64,000 nt of DNA from contig OZ345359.1 of the NCBI GenBank assembly GCA_977006965.1, positions 1,550,001-1,614,000 on the forward strand. The letters are read 5' to 3'. The stretch is from Phymatolithon calcareum. Lineage: Eukaryota > Rhodophyta > Florideophyceae > Hapalidiales. The translations under genes and the position numbers were made by a program. Below the pieces are notes generated by a model. The model was not told the origin of the DNA. It worked only from the letters and a program-made list of their open reading frames with translations, and did not search any database. Positions 18,236-30,168 of the stretch are shown one piece after another. Position 1 is the first letter of the stretch. Every line of letters begins with the position of its first letter.

Positions 18236-21200
18236 AAACGTTTGTCGTGTTCTGTGGGCATCCGTGGACGCGTATGGTCGTTTTCGTGAATTGTACGACG
18301 TGTGGAGGTTATATTAGTCCCGCTCTAATGTTATTCTCTCATCCCCGGTGCTATTTATTATGGCATGGGCGCTACTGTCCCCGTTGTCCTGTAATATGGT
18401 TAGGAGAAAAACTTGGTTTGTTTCGTATGCCATCCTGTTTCTTCTAGTTGGAGAGACGCATTGAAAAAATGTTGTATGTCTACTCAGTAAAGCACTCTTG
18501 CGTTTTAACTTCGCAGCCCATCTTCCGAGAGCAAACCTGCCTCGAAGGCCAAGCCAGCCAGTCCCATCCGTAAGCATCTTCCACGATCCTGTCCCCTGCG
18601 AAATACAGCCGCGGAGATACCCTACATATTGTGTAAATATCTCTTAAGGGCGTTGCCCACTGGGATGATCATGAATCAACCTCTTTGTCGAGATCTGCAG
18701 ATCATGCCGAATTTGCTAAAAAGCGAAAACATCGCCAGATTATTGTCATACTAGAAAAGTTGCTCTATAGAGCAATTTTCGGGTTTTGATTTTCAAATGC
18801 TTGCACATTTGGCTAAAACATTTTAATGAAAATTATTTTTCATTTCATTTTTGCAAATAATTATGTTATCATATCTAGTTGTTCAGGTAATCACATCTCT
18901 GAGCCCGTTGGACTTTCTTGATTAATCGATGTCTGTCGACTGCAGTATCATATATCAGCGTTGAAAATCTGTGCGCGACGAGATCCAGGGAGCGAAATAT
19001 CCGGTACATTTCATTTGAGATCTGCAAAACCGGTTGACGTTTGAAGTGGTTGCTCGGCGTCGCCGCAAGACGACAACGTATCAGTTCCTGATGGTGGCCC
19101 TGTGGCGCTTCAAGAAACCGAAATTTTTGAAGCCAGCTATCATACATATTGTGCACCAGTGCCACTACGATGTCATTGCAAGCGAGGAATCGGCCTGAGT
19201 GGAACGGTTTGCTTCCAGCTGTCAGCACGCACGCATGTCTAAATCAGTACAGTACTGTACGAGTTTTTTATCGGAACACGGACGATACGGTATAATATCA
19301 TAAAATACATCACGTATTGATGATCAAGGCCAATCAAGGAAATGAACGAGCTGCATGCATGACATGCATCCTATTGTGATGATATGCTTCATACTGTACA
19401 GTACAGAACAGTATTCATATGATTGGCGCCATGCATGGCCCCACTTGTCCCTTCACACACTTCCTTCCTGATCAGGGGGCCAATCCCTTTGGCCTCCTTG
19501 TTTCAATCATTGTTCCTGCGCAATTGTAAAATATTTGGTTGCATTGAACATTCCCTTTTGATTGATAGTATCATATCCGTGAGTTACTGTATCTCCTACA
19601 GTATCGAAACCACGCCTGTTTCGTTTGACGCGAGCACGTGCAGCGACAAACACAAACCTGCAATAATATGCAACTCACGGTTGACAGGGCTCAAAAGCTT
19701 TTGTCTCCACTCTTCCATTACTACGGGGAGGTGTCTCGCGGCCCTCCCGGAACGTAGCACGAGAAGCTGTTCTGCTTCTAGCAATAGCTACGAAAGCGAG
19801 TGGTACTGTACTTTCTGCGCATCCTCCGTTTAGTCCGAGGTATGACTGGATTCGTTTTAGCTGAATTCAAACTCAAAATGTAGCGAAAAGTGGAAGATAT
19901 GAAATGGTTGAGGAAAAGTATTAAGGTTCTCTATTTTGCAACGTTTCCTCTTGGCGACCAGTTTCATCCTGTCCTTCGGGACGTGAGAAAACTTGCCAAG
20001 TGCGGCAACAGTGGTACGGCCGTCGTGAAACCCTCGCTCTGAAATGCACAACTTCCAAATGAGAACCAGGCCAGGTGTATCAAGAGCTGCCTATTAGGAG
20101 AAGCACGTCACATTGAGAGATTGTGGTAAAGCTCAAGTAGGCGGGAAGAAGAATGACGACCTTGAAAGAAGGTACCATAATGGTATGATTGATTCAAGTC
20201 TGCATCAATATTGATCTCCCATTTGAGCCATCTCCTTAAAGAACGGCGACCATGCAATATTGTGGCAATCGAACCGAGGCAAACGTGGGCTGCGGTAAAA
20301 CCCCTTTGCCGATTGCCATGTTTCAAGGATCGAGACGTTAAGTGCATTGCAAGACACTGGGCTCTCTTCCGCCTCGACGTAGGCTGCGGACGAAAAGGTG
20401 GGTTTCTTTTAAGCCGATAAATGTGTCATTTCTACGGAGTCTAACATTTAGTTAGAGAGGATTCACCTTCTGGGTTTGGTGAAATAGTTGCACTTCAAGC
20501 TGCAAACGCGTTGTAAAATATCAACAAAACCATATTTTCTGCTTCTCCATTTTCCTTTTTCATCTTTGGTTTTGACATCAATGTAGTTCCACGTATCTCC
20601 ACTGGGGAAATGAAGTACTTTTCTACAACTTGTGTCTGCCGTAATAGATTCAAAAGGAAGAGTGCCAGACAGAGAAGAAGCATACTTTCAACTAGCTGAT
20701 AGGCGTGGACCCCTGCGAAGATGTAAGCGACAGAGAATTCAGTAAGGCGCAGATATGTACTTTTGAATGGTGAAACATAAAGATTTTTTAAAAGAAATAT
20801 TACTTACATTATAAGAAATATAAGAATACCACATTTACTTCACACACAGCTGTAGCCTTTTCTCTATTTTCTCCATGGATTTCAGCATTAATCCTTTTTC
20901 TTCTTCAATGGCAGCACGGCCGGTGAAGCCCGGAGTATCCACTACATTAATATCCACGGGGGCTGCATATAGGATCGCTAGTACTTACGTAGTTTCTAAC
21001 GATAATTCTTGTCGCAAGAGACCTGCCTCTGCGATTTTTGTATGCGCAAGACTAGGCCGAGGCGATCTTTCAAAGATATTTATTTTCGCCAAGCAACCAG
21101 TTCTGGATTCTCCAGAGGAGATCTTTTAAAGATATTTATTTTCGCCCAGCGACCCGTTGTGGATTCTCTCCTTCAGGTTAACATAGTCGCTCGTGGATCG

Positions 21201-23856
21201 CCATATCGGACCTAACGCTAAACTAATGGGAGGAAGTAGATCGAGCTGCCCAGCTGAGGACATGAAGATCATCACAAGAATTGACAGAGAAATGTCTGCG
21301 AAACGGAGACACCAAATTCAAACAAAGCATGCTTTCAAAAAATACAGGTCGAAATGCGCGCAAGGTTTTTTGGAGTGTTTCTACAAAAACCGGTCTGTAT
21401 TGGAGGAAACACTGTTTCCTTTGTTTTAACGAACAATACTGTATGAAAAACGGAAGGTATAAAGAAGCCGAGGAGATAAAGAATTGATCCACAATGCGCA
21501 AGGTGAGAAGATGAATTTGAAAGTGTCTGATGACCATCCGCCTCAACTTTTTCCGAACGAATAAGGGGACTGAACATGAACAATTCAGTTGCTGGCTGCA
21601 ACCAAGAGCGCAGCTTTTCGACGACACGGCGCAATAGCAATTTGAGTCGCTACAACGATCTCGTAGACGTTATTCGTTATGTGCAGATCGAGTCGATTCA
21701 GAACACCTAAAGAACAGCTTCCATCCCGGTGCTGTAGGATTGTAACTTGAAATTTCTTGTCACCTGAGACGGAAAGTGCGATTCCGAATCTGCTTCATTC
21801 CTCTTCCATGTCTAGCGCAGTGCTTCCACTTGTTCCAATATGCGCATTGAGCAATGCGAAGGAATTCTGCATCTGCATCTGCATCTTCGCACTACAGTAT
21901 GACGGAGTAAGCGTTTTTATACTATGGATGCAGCCGTTTGAGAGCAGCCAAATATTTCTCTGTTCAGAAAGAACTACTGTACCCAACAACACGCGCCGCG
22001 ACGCAACTACAGTATTCGACATTTCGATTTACAATTGCGTGAATTGAGCTTTTATGAATCCAGTCCTCGGGCTCGTAGTAGACGGTTGTTCGATGTAATC
22101 CGCTTTATGATCGTATATCTTGGGTGCAGTTTTCCTGCTAACCTCATCTTGGCTCAGCCTAGAAAGAGAATGATCCCGCAGAACCCGCCCTCATGTGAAG
22201 CCCTGCCGTGAGTAAGGCACAGACGGTTGCTGCAGGGCTGAAGTGCGAATTCCCGCATGGGACATGTTCCGTACATTCCGTGTCTTGCTAATGCCACCCA
22301 TATAGCGCATGCGCATATGGAGCACTAGGGAAGGAAACTACTGTAGCATTCACCTACATGCAGCTCTGGGAGAAAAAGTGGACATGATTGCTCTTTTGCT
22401 GAAGAAATAGATAGATACCCCATGCATAAACCATTTTTCAGAGACTGCAATTGCATGGTGGATCTTCGTGCCCGCCCGTAGTTCTTTTACATACAGTATT
22501 CTATCAGTTAGTTGCCAGGTTCGTATTAGACGATCCTTCTATTGACAATGAAACGTCATTAACATAGTAATATACGACTGAATACCGCCTTAAACATTAC
22601 TAACAATGTTTTTTCCGCCAGTTGTTTTACTGAACGATGTTCCGTGCATATTGATGTACCTCCTGCAGCTCGAACTTCCTGAACAGGAACGTCGACCTGG
22701 ATCGTTCTCTGTTTGGTGTCGCACGCAATTGAGATCCTTACGGTGTAACCTTACAGTGTAGTAAACACACCACTCACTCCCTACATCAAATTGTAAAGGA
22801 TTGAATTTCTCTCATGACATAGGAAGGAACAAGGTTCGAGGACCAAAAGGACCATTCTGGAATACTGGTTTTCAAAATGGACAGACATGCGGTCCTCGTT
22901 TGTAGCTTGAATTGAGTGCGCATTTTGAGATCAGTCCTCGTGCTGACCGTTCTCCCTGCAGCCTTGCCTGCCGCATCGCATGACATTCCGGACCTACAGA
23001 AGAGCTGCAGGCGACGTGCAGATGTGCCCTTGTGTTAAGCGATGGGAGCACGTACGATGTTTTCCACGACAAATGATTATTTCTGGGACATTTCCGCCAA
23101 TAATTGTGTCAGCTCTCATGCTTGGTTGACATTCCTCCAATGCGTATCACTGCTGTTGTGCTCTCCGATTGAAATTTTGAAAAGCTGCACCGCTCGCGTT
23201 CTGATTAAGTTATTATTATGCCTATTCTGTACAGTAGTCAGCAGTACATATTTATTTATTTTGCTCGACAGAGAGGACTCAGACTCTGCGGCAGCTTTGG
23301 TGTGGCTGTTTCTTTGTCAACAACGAAACAGCGATCGAGCGCCGTCACATGTCGTCTATTTCTGCCACCGGAATGCACGCCATAGTCTATTGGCGCAACA
23401 TGACAACGACCATGTTCTTTTGTGCAGACATGCGGAGTTTTTCAACGTTACAATCAGTCTAGAATACTGTAGAGCAGGCTCAGCTTGCGTACTATGGTGA
23501 AGCTCATCTCCACATTGTGGAGATTACGATAATGTCGTTTGCCTACATTCTTGGTTACCTTCTCAATACAAGCGATATCACTGCCGTGTACTACCCCCGT
23601 CTTTCCTTCTGCACTGCACCGTTGACATCTTGACTCACCTGAAATATGTGGGCAAATTAGCGAGTTTAGTATGCTCCATGGCGGACCGATACATAAATCC
23701 TCGGTATTTCATGCCAAAGCAGAAGCACCGCACTCGATTTGTATCAAGTTTCAAAATTGCAAAACACATTTATTCGTATCAATGTGTTGGGTTCAAAACA
23801 AAATCTATACTGTACGATTTGTACAGTTGTAGAGGAATAAGCCAGAATTAACCCAG
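18236..23856. other. 5.6 kb without a convincing gene
   Basis: The open frames are short and lack domain signatures. The longest are about 117 residues (minus, 18875-19228), 136 residues (plus, 19423-19833) and 152 residues (plus, 23042-23500). The last contains the spacer word CTGTACAGTAG, which argues that it is not coding. GTACAGTAC-type palindromes lie at 19245-19260 and 19392-19406. A two-copy tandem repeat at 21064-21171 is listed separately. The stretch is AT-rich in places (18780-18880, 20760-20830). Confidence 0.45.
21064..21171 (+). repeat. Two-copy tandem repeat of about 50 bases
   Basis: Units at 21064-21113 and 21120-21171 both read GATCTTT(C/T)... AAAGATATTTATTTTCGCC, then AGC(A/G)ACC and TGGATTCTC, with a few substitutions. 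This is a simple local duplication with no coding role seen. Confidence 0.85.
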
Positions 23857-24870
23857 TCAGCTTTGTTTCTGCATCGATTGCAACAGAAGTGCGCGATCCT
23901 CTGGCCTTAAGCTCTGCAACAGCTCCTGCAACTGGTCTTCGGTGCTAGTTCCTGTCCCGACTTGCATTTCGTCCGCCCATCCCGGCGCCAGTGAGACAAC
24001 TTCACCAACAACGACCAGCGTGGGACTGCGAAGGCCTTTCGCATTCACTTTGTCCGCGAGCTCTGCAATTTTCCCCCATACGACTATCTCCTGGTCAGTG
24101 GTACCGCGCTCGACAGCAACCGCGGGTGTATTGGGACTGAGTCCAGATTGATGCAGCTCGCTCAAAATGCTTGGCAATTGGGCAAGGCCCATGTACAGTA
24201 CTAGGGTTGTTAAGTTATTGACTTGTCCGACGTCTGGATTTCGACCGTCCTGAAGATGACCTGTGACAATTTTCACGCAATTGGCGAGTCCTCGATGAGT
24301 CAATGGAAATCCTAGACTGGCGGCGATTCCCGAGGCCGCCGTGACTCCCGGAACGATTTGAACATTGACACCGAGGGAGCGAAGATAAGCGGCCTCCTCC
24401 CCGCCGCGGCCGAAAATGCATGGATCGCCACCCTTGAGACGAACTACCGTTTTGTGAGTACTGGCAAATGCGGTTAGTAATGCATGAATTTCAGTCTGAC
24501 TGCGGGTATGGAAACCTGATGTTTTTCCCACATAAAGAGTGGTTGCGGCGGGGTTTGCATATACGAGAGCACCTTCAGCGGCGAGGCGATCGTACAGAAT
24601 TACATCCGCCTCTGCAAGGATATGACGAGCTCGAAGCGTTAAGAGCTGAACATCTCCAGGGCCCGCCCCGACCAGATATACCGTACCCGGGAGAGGAGCC
24701 CGGGAATTTTGCAAATCCCGCAGAGCAACAAGACCTTCATCTGTCAATGAAGCGCACGACCGTAGATGCGAAACACGATAATTGTTCCGCGAAGGAAACC
24801 GACGGGAAAGACTTAGACGGGATTGCTTCCGGCGCAGGCGAACGTGATGAACGGGGGCAGTGAAGGCCAT
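23857..24870 (-). CDS. Uroporphyrinogen-III C-methyltransferase, plastid-targeted
   Basis: This is a 337-residue SUMT (CobA/CysG-C type) enzyme. It uses S-adenosylmethionine to methylate uroporphyrinogen III at C2 and C7, making precorrin-2 for siroheme, the cofactor of nitrite and sulfite reductases. The leader, residues about 1-60, is basic and Ser-rich and begins Met-Ala-Phe, as expected for a red-algal plastid transit peptide. The core starts with GTVYLVGAGPGDVQLLTLRA, followed by DVILYDRL, VVRLKGGDPCIFGRGGEE, the GVTAASGIAA loop and FPLTHRG, all standard for the family. The C-terminus has a short extra helical tail (EDQLQELLQSL). No fusion to the dehydrogenase/chelatase part is present, so this is a single-domain SUMT. 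Confidence 0.93.
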   Translation of the reverse strand: MAFTAPVHHVRLRRKQSRLSLSRRFPSRNNYRVSHLRSCASLTDEGLVALRDLQNSRAPLPGTVYLVGAGPGDVQLLTLRARHILAEADVILYDRLAAEGALVYANPAATTLYVGKTSGFHTRSQTEIHALLTAFASTHKTVVRLKGGDPCIFGRGGEEAAYLRSLGVNVQIVPGVTAASGIAASLGFPLTHRGLANCVKIVTGHLQDGRNPDVGQVNNLTTLVLYMGLAQLPSILSELHQSGLSPNTPAVAVERGTTDQEIVVWGKIAELADKVNAKGLRSPTLVVVGEVVSLAPGWADEMQVGTGTSTEDQLQELLQSLRPEDRALLLQSMQKQS

Positions 24871-25883
24871 TATTGCAAATATGCAGCGCGAGATGTTTCG
24901 TGCATGGTACTGTATGGAGAGTACAGTACAGTAGTGCGGGAATGGGATGGTGAATAGTTAGATTGGAGAGGATTATAAATCACGCGCTAGACGAGCGGGG
25001 TTGCGACAGTGCAAATGCCTAAATGTTTGAGGTGTCGAAATCTAAGGACATCCTGCCAAGGGACTGTCCTCCTGTACTGTACAGTACTTGTCCATAACGA
25101 ATGTAATCGTTGGCCTACCGGAGGTGCAGGTAGAAACTGCCCCCGATCGCTAAGCGGAAGGACCGCTTCGACTGACAGCGCCCCGATTGCCCCGCGGGGC
25201 AGTTCAATCGGTATGAGAAGTGGTGTATGATCTCATGCAGCCGTGCAGCAACTATTCGTACAAGTATTAATTTACTGTACAGTACTGTATATGCAGCCAA
25301 CTTTGACTGACGTAAGGAGCGTTTGATCACGGCGCGTCGCGTGTTGCTTCTAATGAGCCAACAGGGCTCTCAAAGCCTCCAGCTCTTCTCGTTTGTTTTT
25401 CTACTGTACAGTGCCCCCGGTCTTATTGTGCACTTTGTTCCCAGAGCCGCAACCCGCCACAATAAATTCATCTCTACCCCCCCATCCCTGCGGCGTACTG
25501 TACTGTACTTGCTCCGTTGTGGATACCGTCAAGGTCAACGAGTCCTACATCTTTGACGTTTTCGCCATCTTTACATACGTTGTCAAACTTTCCGGGCCGG
25601 CGCTCCGCTCCGCTCTACTAATACAAGCACTCGACTTGCTGCCGTCGAGGCGCCTCTCTTTTCACCCGTGCCCACCGTTTTTCAGCTCAGCATCCGGCAT
25701 AACTCTACCGCCCCTCCCATATTTCGAGCCCTGACCTCGAAATCACGCCCGCGCGCACCGCACGTACCGCACGCACCACGTTCATAGACTCTATTGCGCA
25801 ATTGACCTCACGAAACGGGTCTTCGGCGCACGCGCGATAACCGTGTAATCGCTCGGCTGACGGAACGCCGCTCCTCCAGCACA
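24871..25883. other. Divergent spacer dense in GTACAGTAC-type words
   Basis: This kilobase between two divergent genes carries palindromic words at 24921-24934, 25074-25088, 25273-25289, 25402-25412 and 25495-25509. On the minus strand 24971-24980 reads ATTTATAATC, a TATA-like box about 105 bases upstream of the SUMT start. No gene is seen. Confidence 0.5.
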
Positions 25884-26471
25884 ATGGACAACCACCAACT
25901 GCCGGAAGGCCAAAGGCCTCCACCATCGCCTCCACCGCCATCCCCACCGCCGTCATCGGAACATCAGGCGCCATCCGACAGCGCGAACGCTAACGCCAAT
26001 GAGAACCCAAATGCATCATCACCCGCATCGCAAACCACCGCTGCCGCGCCGCAACGCGGCCCGTCATCACGCGACGGCCGAAGCTCGCGCCGCCGCGCAA
26101 TATGGCGAGGTTCACTCTCGCTTCGAGGGCAAAACGAGGAGATTAAGATCGACGTCAAGGCATATCCGCTTCGCGGCCGCTCTTCCGGACGTCCATCTTG
26201 GCCCAACACTCTGGTATGTGATTACCGCGGTCTGGAAGGCGCCGACGCCGCCGCATTTCTGGCTTCTCGGATGAACAATCCAGGGTTTGCCCATCTTCAA
26301 GCCCTCACCCCGTCCGGCGAAGAGGTTGTCGATCCGCGCATGACCAAGGTCGCAGAGGTCATCGAGGAACGCGGTGCGGCATTCGCCCGCACCGAGGAGG
26401 GCTATATGGTCGTTGCAAGTCGCGACGCCAACGAGGAGATCGGACTCTACATTCTCTACGATCGCGATTGA
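25884..26471 (+). CDS. Proline-rich protein with a small C-terminal domain
   Basis: The protein has 195 residues from the first ATG. Residues about 1-80 are low complexity: PPSPPPPSPPPSS, then Asn/Ala repeats and an Arg/Ser-rich patch ending SSRRRAIW. The C-terminal 115 residues look like a compact folded domain (IWRGSLSLRGQNEEIKIDVK ... YMVVASRDANEEIGLYILYD) with alternating hydrophobic residues. The IWRG opening and beta-rich pattern faintly recall SPOC-type domains, but the match is too weak to name a family. Codon use is GC-rich at third positions, like the neighbouring real genes, supporting a true gene. Confidence 0.7.
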   Translation: MDNHQLPEGQRPPPSPPPPSPPPSSEHQAPSDSANANANENPNASSPASQTTAAAPQRGPSSRDGRSSRRRAIWRGSLSLRGQNEEIKIDVKAYPLRGRSSGRPSWPNTLVCDYRGLEGADAAAFLASRMNNPGFAHLQALTPSGEEVVDPRMTKVAEVIEERGAAFARTEEGYMVVASRDANEEIGLYILYDRD

Positions 26472-26749
26472 CAAACCTCACCCCGCATCTGCCACCATGG
26501 CACCCGTCGCTCTGCGGACGAGGAGTTCTTCTGACTAGTTTAGTATGTTTTTATATACGTTATGTCCTTCCTGCCCCCACTTTTTTGTACAGTCAATCCT
26601 TGATAACTGGATGTCCAACATGGAATGATATCATATGTAGATACCAAGGATGTTCTGGATTCGAGTTTGTATGATAGCTCAAATGTTACACATGTACAGA
26701 CGAAAGCCGGAAATGGTCTCTGCCGGTGCACGTTCCTCCGCGTACCAAA

Positions 26750-27238
26750 ATCTTCCTCCACCTTCCTTATTTGAATCAGTACGGAAATCGGAACCCAAGC
26801 CTGGTTTCGCAATATGCACAGACTTGTGTACAGATCGGCAATGCTGTGTCGGCCACCAAGAGTTTTAGTAGTATTCAGCTCCGCGAGGTCACCTTCAAGT
26901 ACTTCCGTGCTAAGCGAGAGTCCTGCGTTTAAACTATTGCCTTCTGGACCCTTCACTTTGCCAATATCTGTTCTTCGCTTCTCCAGCGGCAAAGCGTACT
27001 CGTGGCATGCACCTTCAAAGTCCTCTAGTTCTTCTTCCAGGCGAGCAACTGTGCGCTCGGCGACTGCCAGCGCTATCGGCAGCCCCCCACATATCGCAAG
27101 GATCGGCACTATACTTCTTCTTACGTCGCCAGTGAGTTCTGGAACACTCTTTTTCCTCGCAGCCTGTGTCGCATGCACCATGAATATGGGAGAGTGTTCA
27201 GAACGAGATGTAGTTATGTCATACTTCAGAAATGAAAG
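26750..27238 (-). pseudogene. Relic of a STAND/NB-ARC-type ATPase
   Basis: The minus-strand frame is open from 27238, with an internal ATG at 27181. It contains ICGGLPIALAVAERTV, which matches the GLPL motif of NB-ARC nucleotide-binding domains, preceded by an acidic/polar helix as usual. About 85 residues further, LYTSLCILRNQAWVPISVLI resembles the winged-helix segment that follows in these proteins, except that the usual Trp is replaced (QIRKVEE). The P-loop half is absent: an in-frame stop lies just upstream at 27239-27241. After about 26750 the frame loses recognisable character, although it stays open to 26540. NB-ARC proteins act as signalling switches. A split gene with a distant exon cannot be excluded. 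Confidence 0.45.
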
Positions 27239-27507
27239 TTACGGCACGTTTTCAAAAACATTTAATAAATTAGCAAAATATATAATTATATAAAATCGTC
27301 ACGTGGAAGTACTGAATGATTCTAAAGGCTTTAGGTCATATTTTGCTGAATGCCGTCAGCTGACAGAAAGGAATCATTTATGAATGTTGTCATTTGATAT
27401 AGCATACTCCGTAGTCATTGTAATTTCCTCTAAAAAATTACGGTGCCCATCGCTCGGCGCCTGACTAGCGATTTTGAATCCCATTTGTTCCTGTGAGTCA
27501 TGTGTGC

Positions 27508-29371
27508 TTAGATCTGCTGCCGCTTGGGCGGTGAAGACTGATTTGCTGAGGGTATGGCCCTCTTCGAGCCTTCCTGGAGTGGTGTGCGTTGACCGTTGCG
27601 GGAAGGCGGTGGAGAAAGCCGTGATACTCTACCGTTTTGTGGTCTTGATACCCGTGGCCGCTTTGGGGACGCGCAATCTTGCCTTGATGAATCATTTAAT
27701 GATGCCCTCTTCCGCCCATTTAGTCTTGGTATTGGTGATCCTGGCGTTGCTAGCTGTCGCGGCCGCTTCGTAGACCGAGTATCTTGAGTTGGTGATTCCC
27801 GTTTCCGCAATAATGTGCCAACTTCGAGTCCTCCCTCGTCACATAGTGGACTTGTTTGGAAGCGACGGGGACTTTTTGTTGCCTTTGTCTCAAGGAGCGG
27901 TGCTGCCGGGCGCTTCAAAGCGATAAGCATGCTGGGATGATGTGTTCTGCGAGGAAAGTTCAGCTTGTGCACCTTTTTAAGCGATATTCGTTCGTCATCG
28001 CCTTCATCATCGCTGTCTTCATATTCTGCTATGTGTTTTGCCCGTCTGTTCTTTTTGCGTACATCTGGATCGTCGTTATCGCTGTCATTGTCGCGGATAT
28101 GAACTCCCAACGGAGCCAATCGCGGTACATCCATGAAAGGGACACTTGGGGCGTGAGATAAGCTGCGAAGCTGTTCACAAATTTTGGCTTTCGTATTGTT
28201 GAGGAAGGCTGGTGTGTTTCGGTCTTCCATGTTTGACGCGGCAATGTGCAGGCGAAAATCAGGACCATAATATTCATAATTGCTGTTGAATGGGAGTTCA
28301 TCTGTGATGTGCGCGTTGAGAACCCTTGAAGTTTCGTAGGCCCAACAGCGGGCGACGTTGCTAATGGTGTATCCACCACCGCCCAACATGAGGAGGGGGA
28401 CCTCATATTCGCCGAAAAAGTCTACGCATTGGGCATGTCCAGTAAGGCTCAAGTTGAAACACCCAAGGCGGTCACCGGACAAGGAATCGGCGCCACATTG
28501 GAGAACAACTGCACCTGGTTGATACATTTCCATCACCTTGCGCATTACTGGCACGAAAATTTCGCGATAATTGTCGTCACCAATGCCGGCATGAAGGGGG
28601 ACATTGACGGCGTAATTTTTGCCGCGACCAATACCAACATCAGCAGTATCGCCTGTGCCCGGAAAGAAAGTGCCGTCCTTGTGAAAACTGACAGTCATGA
28701 CTCGGTCTGTGGTGTAGAAGGCCTCTTCCACACCGTCACCATGGTGAACGTCGATGTCAACATACAGAACGCGGGCATGCACTTTGAGAAGCTCCAAGAT
28801 GGCCAAAACACAGTCGTTGACGTAACAGAAACCTGATGCCGCTGTGCGTTTTGCATGATGAAGGCCACCGGCCCAATTGATAACCGTGCTGCTTTCCCCG
28901 GAATTTAGACGGGCTGCTCCGGCAAGTGAGCCACCGGCAGACAATCGGCAATGATCCCAAAGACCTTCGAAGACCGGGCAGTCGCTGCCGTCGATGTTGA
29001 ATCGCGACAAGGTTGTGGCGTGCATGGTGACGTTGTCAGGGGTCACAACTTTGAGGAAGTTGATGTACTCGTCGGAATGGAATCGCGTCATTTCGCGTTC
29101 TGATGCGCACGGAGAAGTCTTAAGCGCGCAAATCAAGGCAAGAATACGAGAAGGCAATTGATGTGTTAGCATCGGAGAATTACATCTGTTCGAGTAGGCC
29201 ATTGTCTAAGCTTACCAGAATATCCATTCTATCGAAGAGACCGTACGCCAGGAGAAGATTGTGTGTCATTCTCATGCGAGCTGGTTTCATGAAATGACCA
29301 GGTCCGTAATAGAAATTGCCGATGTCTTCATGGTAGAAGTAGGTCACCTTGCGTCTGGTTGAGAATGGCAT
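27508..29371 (-). CDS. Class I histone deacetylase (RPD3/HDAC1 type), one intron
   Basis: The exons 29371-29216 and 29118-27508 (minus) join to 588 residues. The first exon gives the conserved start [20 protein letters not shown] and [12 protein letters not shown]. The second contains [19 protein letters not shown] with His139/His140, [15 protein letters not shown] with zinc ligands Asp175 and His177, [12 protein letters not shown] with the third ligand Asp, and GGGGYT with the catalytic Tyr. The intron point matches the spacing seen in yeast Rpd3. Residues beyond about 400 form an acidic stretch ([17 protein letters not shown]) and then a long basic, Ser/Pro/Arg-rich tail, longer than in animal HDAC1. 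It removes acetyl groups from histone lysines in nuclear corepressor complexes. Confidence 0.94.
29119..29215 (-). other. Spliceosomal intron in the histone deacetylase gene
   Basis: The 97-base intron reads GTAAGC at its start and TTAAG at its end on the minus strand. A TGCTAAC branch site corresponds to plus-strand 29165-29171. It falls between codons, and its removal restores a 14-residue spacing shared with other class I deacetylases. Confidence 0.88.
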
Positions 29372-30168
29372 GATGAGTCGAGCGAGAAAGCTAAGACGTG
29401 CAACTTGCGCAGGGCTCAGTGCCGACGGCGGAGTGGGCGACGCTCACAAGAATAATGATTGTTAAAGGCAAAAAAGGGTTCTCTTGAACTTCGCTGCTTC
29501 ACCTACTTCCACGCAATGAGATCTTCAGGGCCACGGCCAGAGATTATATTTTGTATTGCTGCAGAAGATTCGTGACGTGTACAGTATTGCTGTCAGTACC
29601 TATGAAAATTCCGTCACGTCGATCGTGATTTCAAAATGCATACCGTCCAATTGGTGCTCATAAAGCAAGCTCTGACAGAGCGCTGCTTACCGACGCCTTT
29701 CCCACATTCCTTCCGACATCTCTCCCTTCTCGTACAGGTTCTTCGCAGCGACTCAACCTCTGTCTTGAGGGGACAACTATAACGTTTAAAGAAAAAATGC
29801 TTTAATCTCTTTCTTATCATTTCTGCCCGCCAGCAGTTCAGGGCGGCCGACAGAAGGCTTCAAATTAATTCTGACCATAAATTTATATCCTCTAGAAAAT
29901 ATTTATATTCATCTACATGGATTAGCCATACTGCACTGTACAGGTGCACAGATATGACCAGCTGCTGCTCAGAAGCCATCACCAAATATAGTTCGTCAAT
30001 GCATCATGAGCACTGGTCAAATTTGAGCCAATGAATATTGCAAACACTTCCGTTGATCTACGCAATGAGCCGCAGACCAATCGACGCGCACAATGTTCCT
30101 TTCTAGGGTGATGCTCACCCCCTATAGCCACTCAATCCCACTTTGCTCACCGCAATCTTCACACCGCC
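29372..30168. other. Divergent spacer
   Basis: These 797 bases lie between the deacetylase (minus) and Sec14-like (plus) genes. Only GTGTACAGTAT near 29578 recalls the spacer word. No gene is seen. Confidence 0.5.

Noticed and set aside
20250-20300. Possible B box (GGTTCGATTGCC) on the minus strand
   Set aside because: No T-stem pairing, no anticodon stem and no A box could be placed at suitable distances.
23042-23500. 152-residue plus-strand open frame
   Set aside because: It has no domain, contains the spacer word CTGTACAGTAG, and its composition is unlike the real genes here.
25137-25215. GC-rich inverted segment near GCCCCGCGGGGC considered as an RNA gene
   Set aside because: Only a short self-complementary core pairs; no known RNA motif is present.
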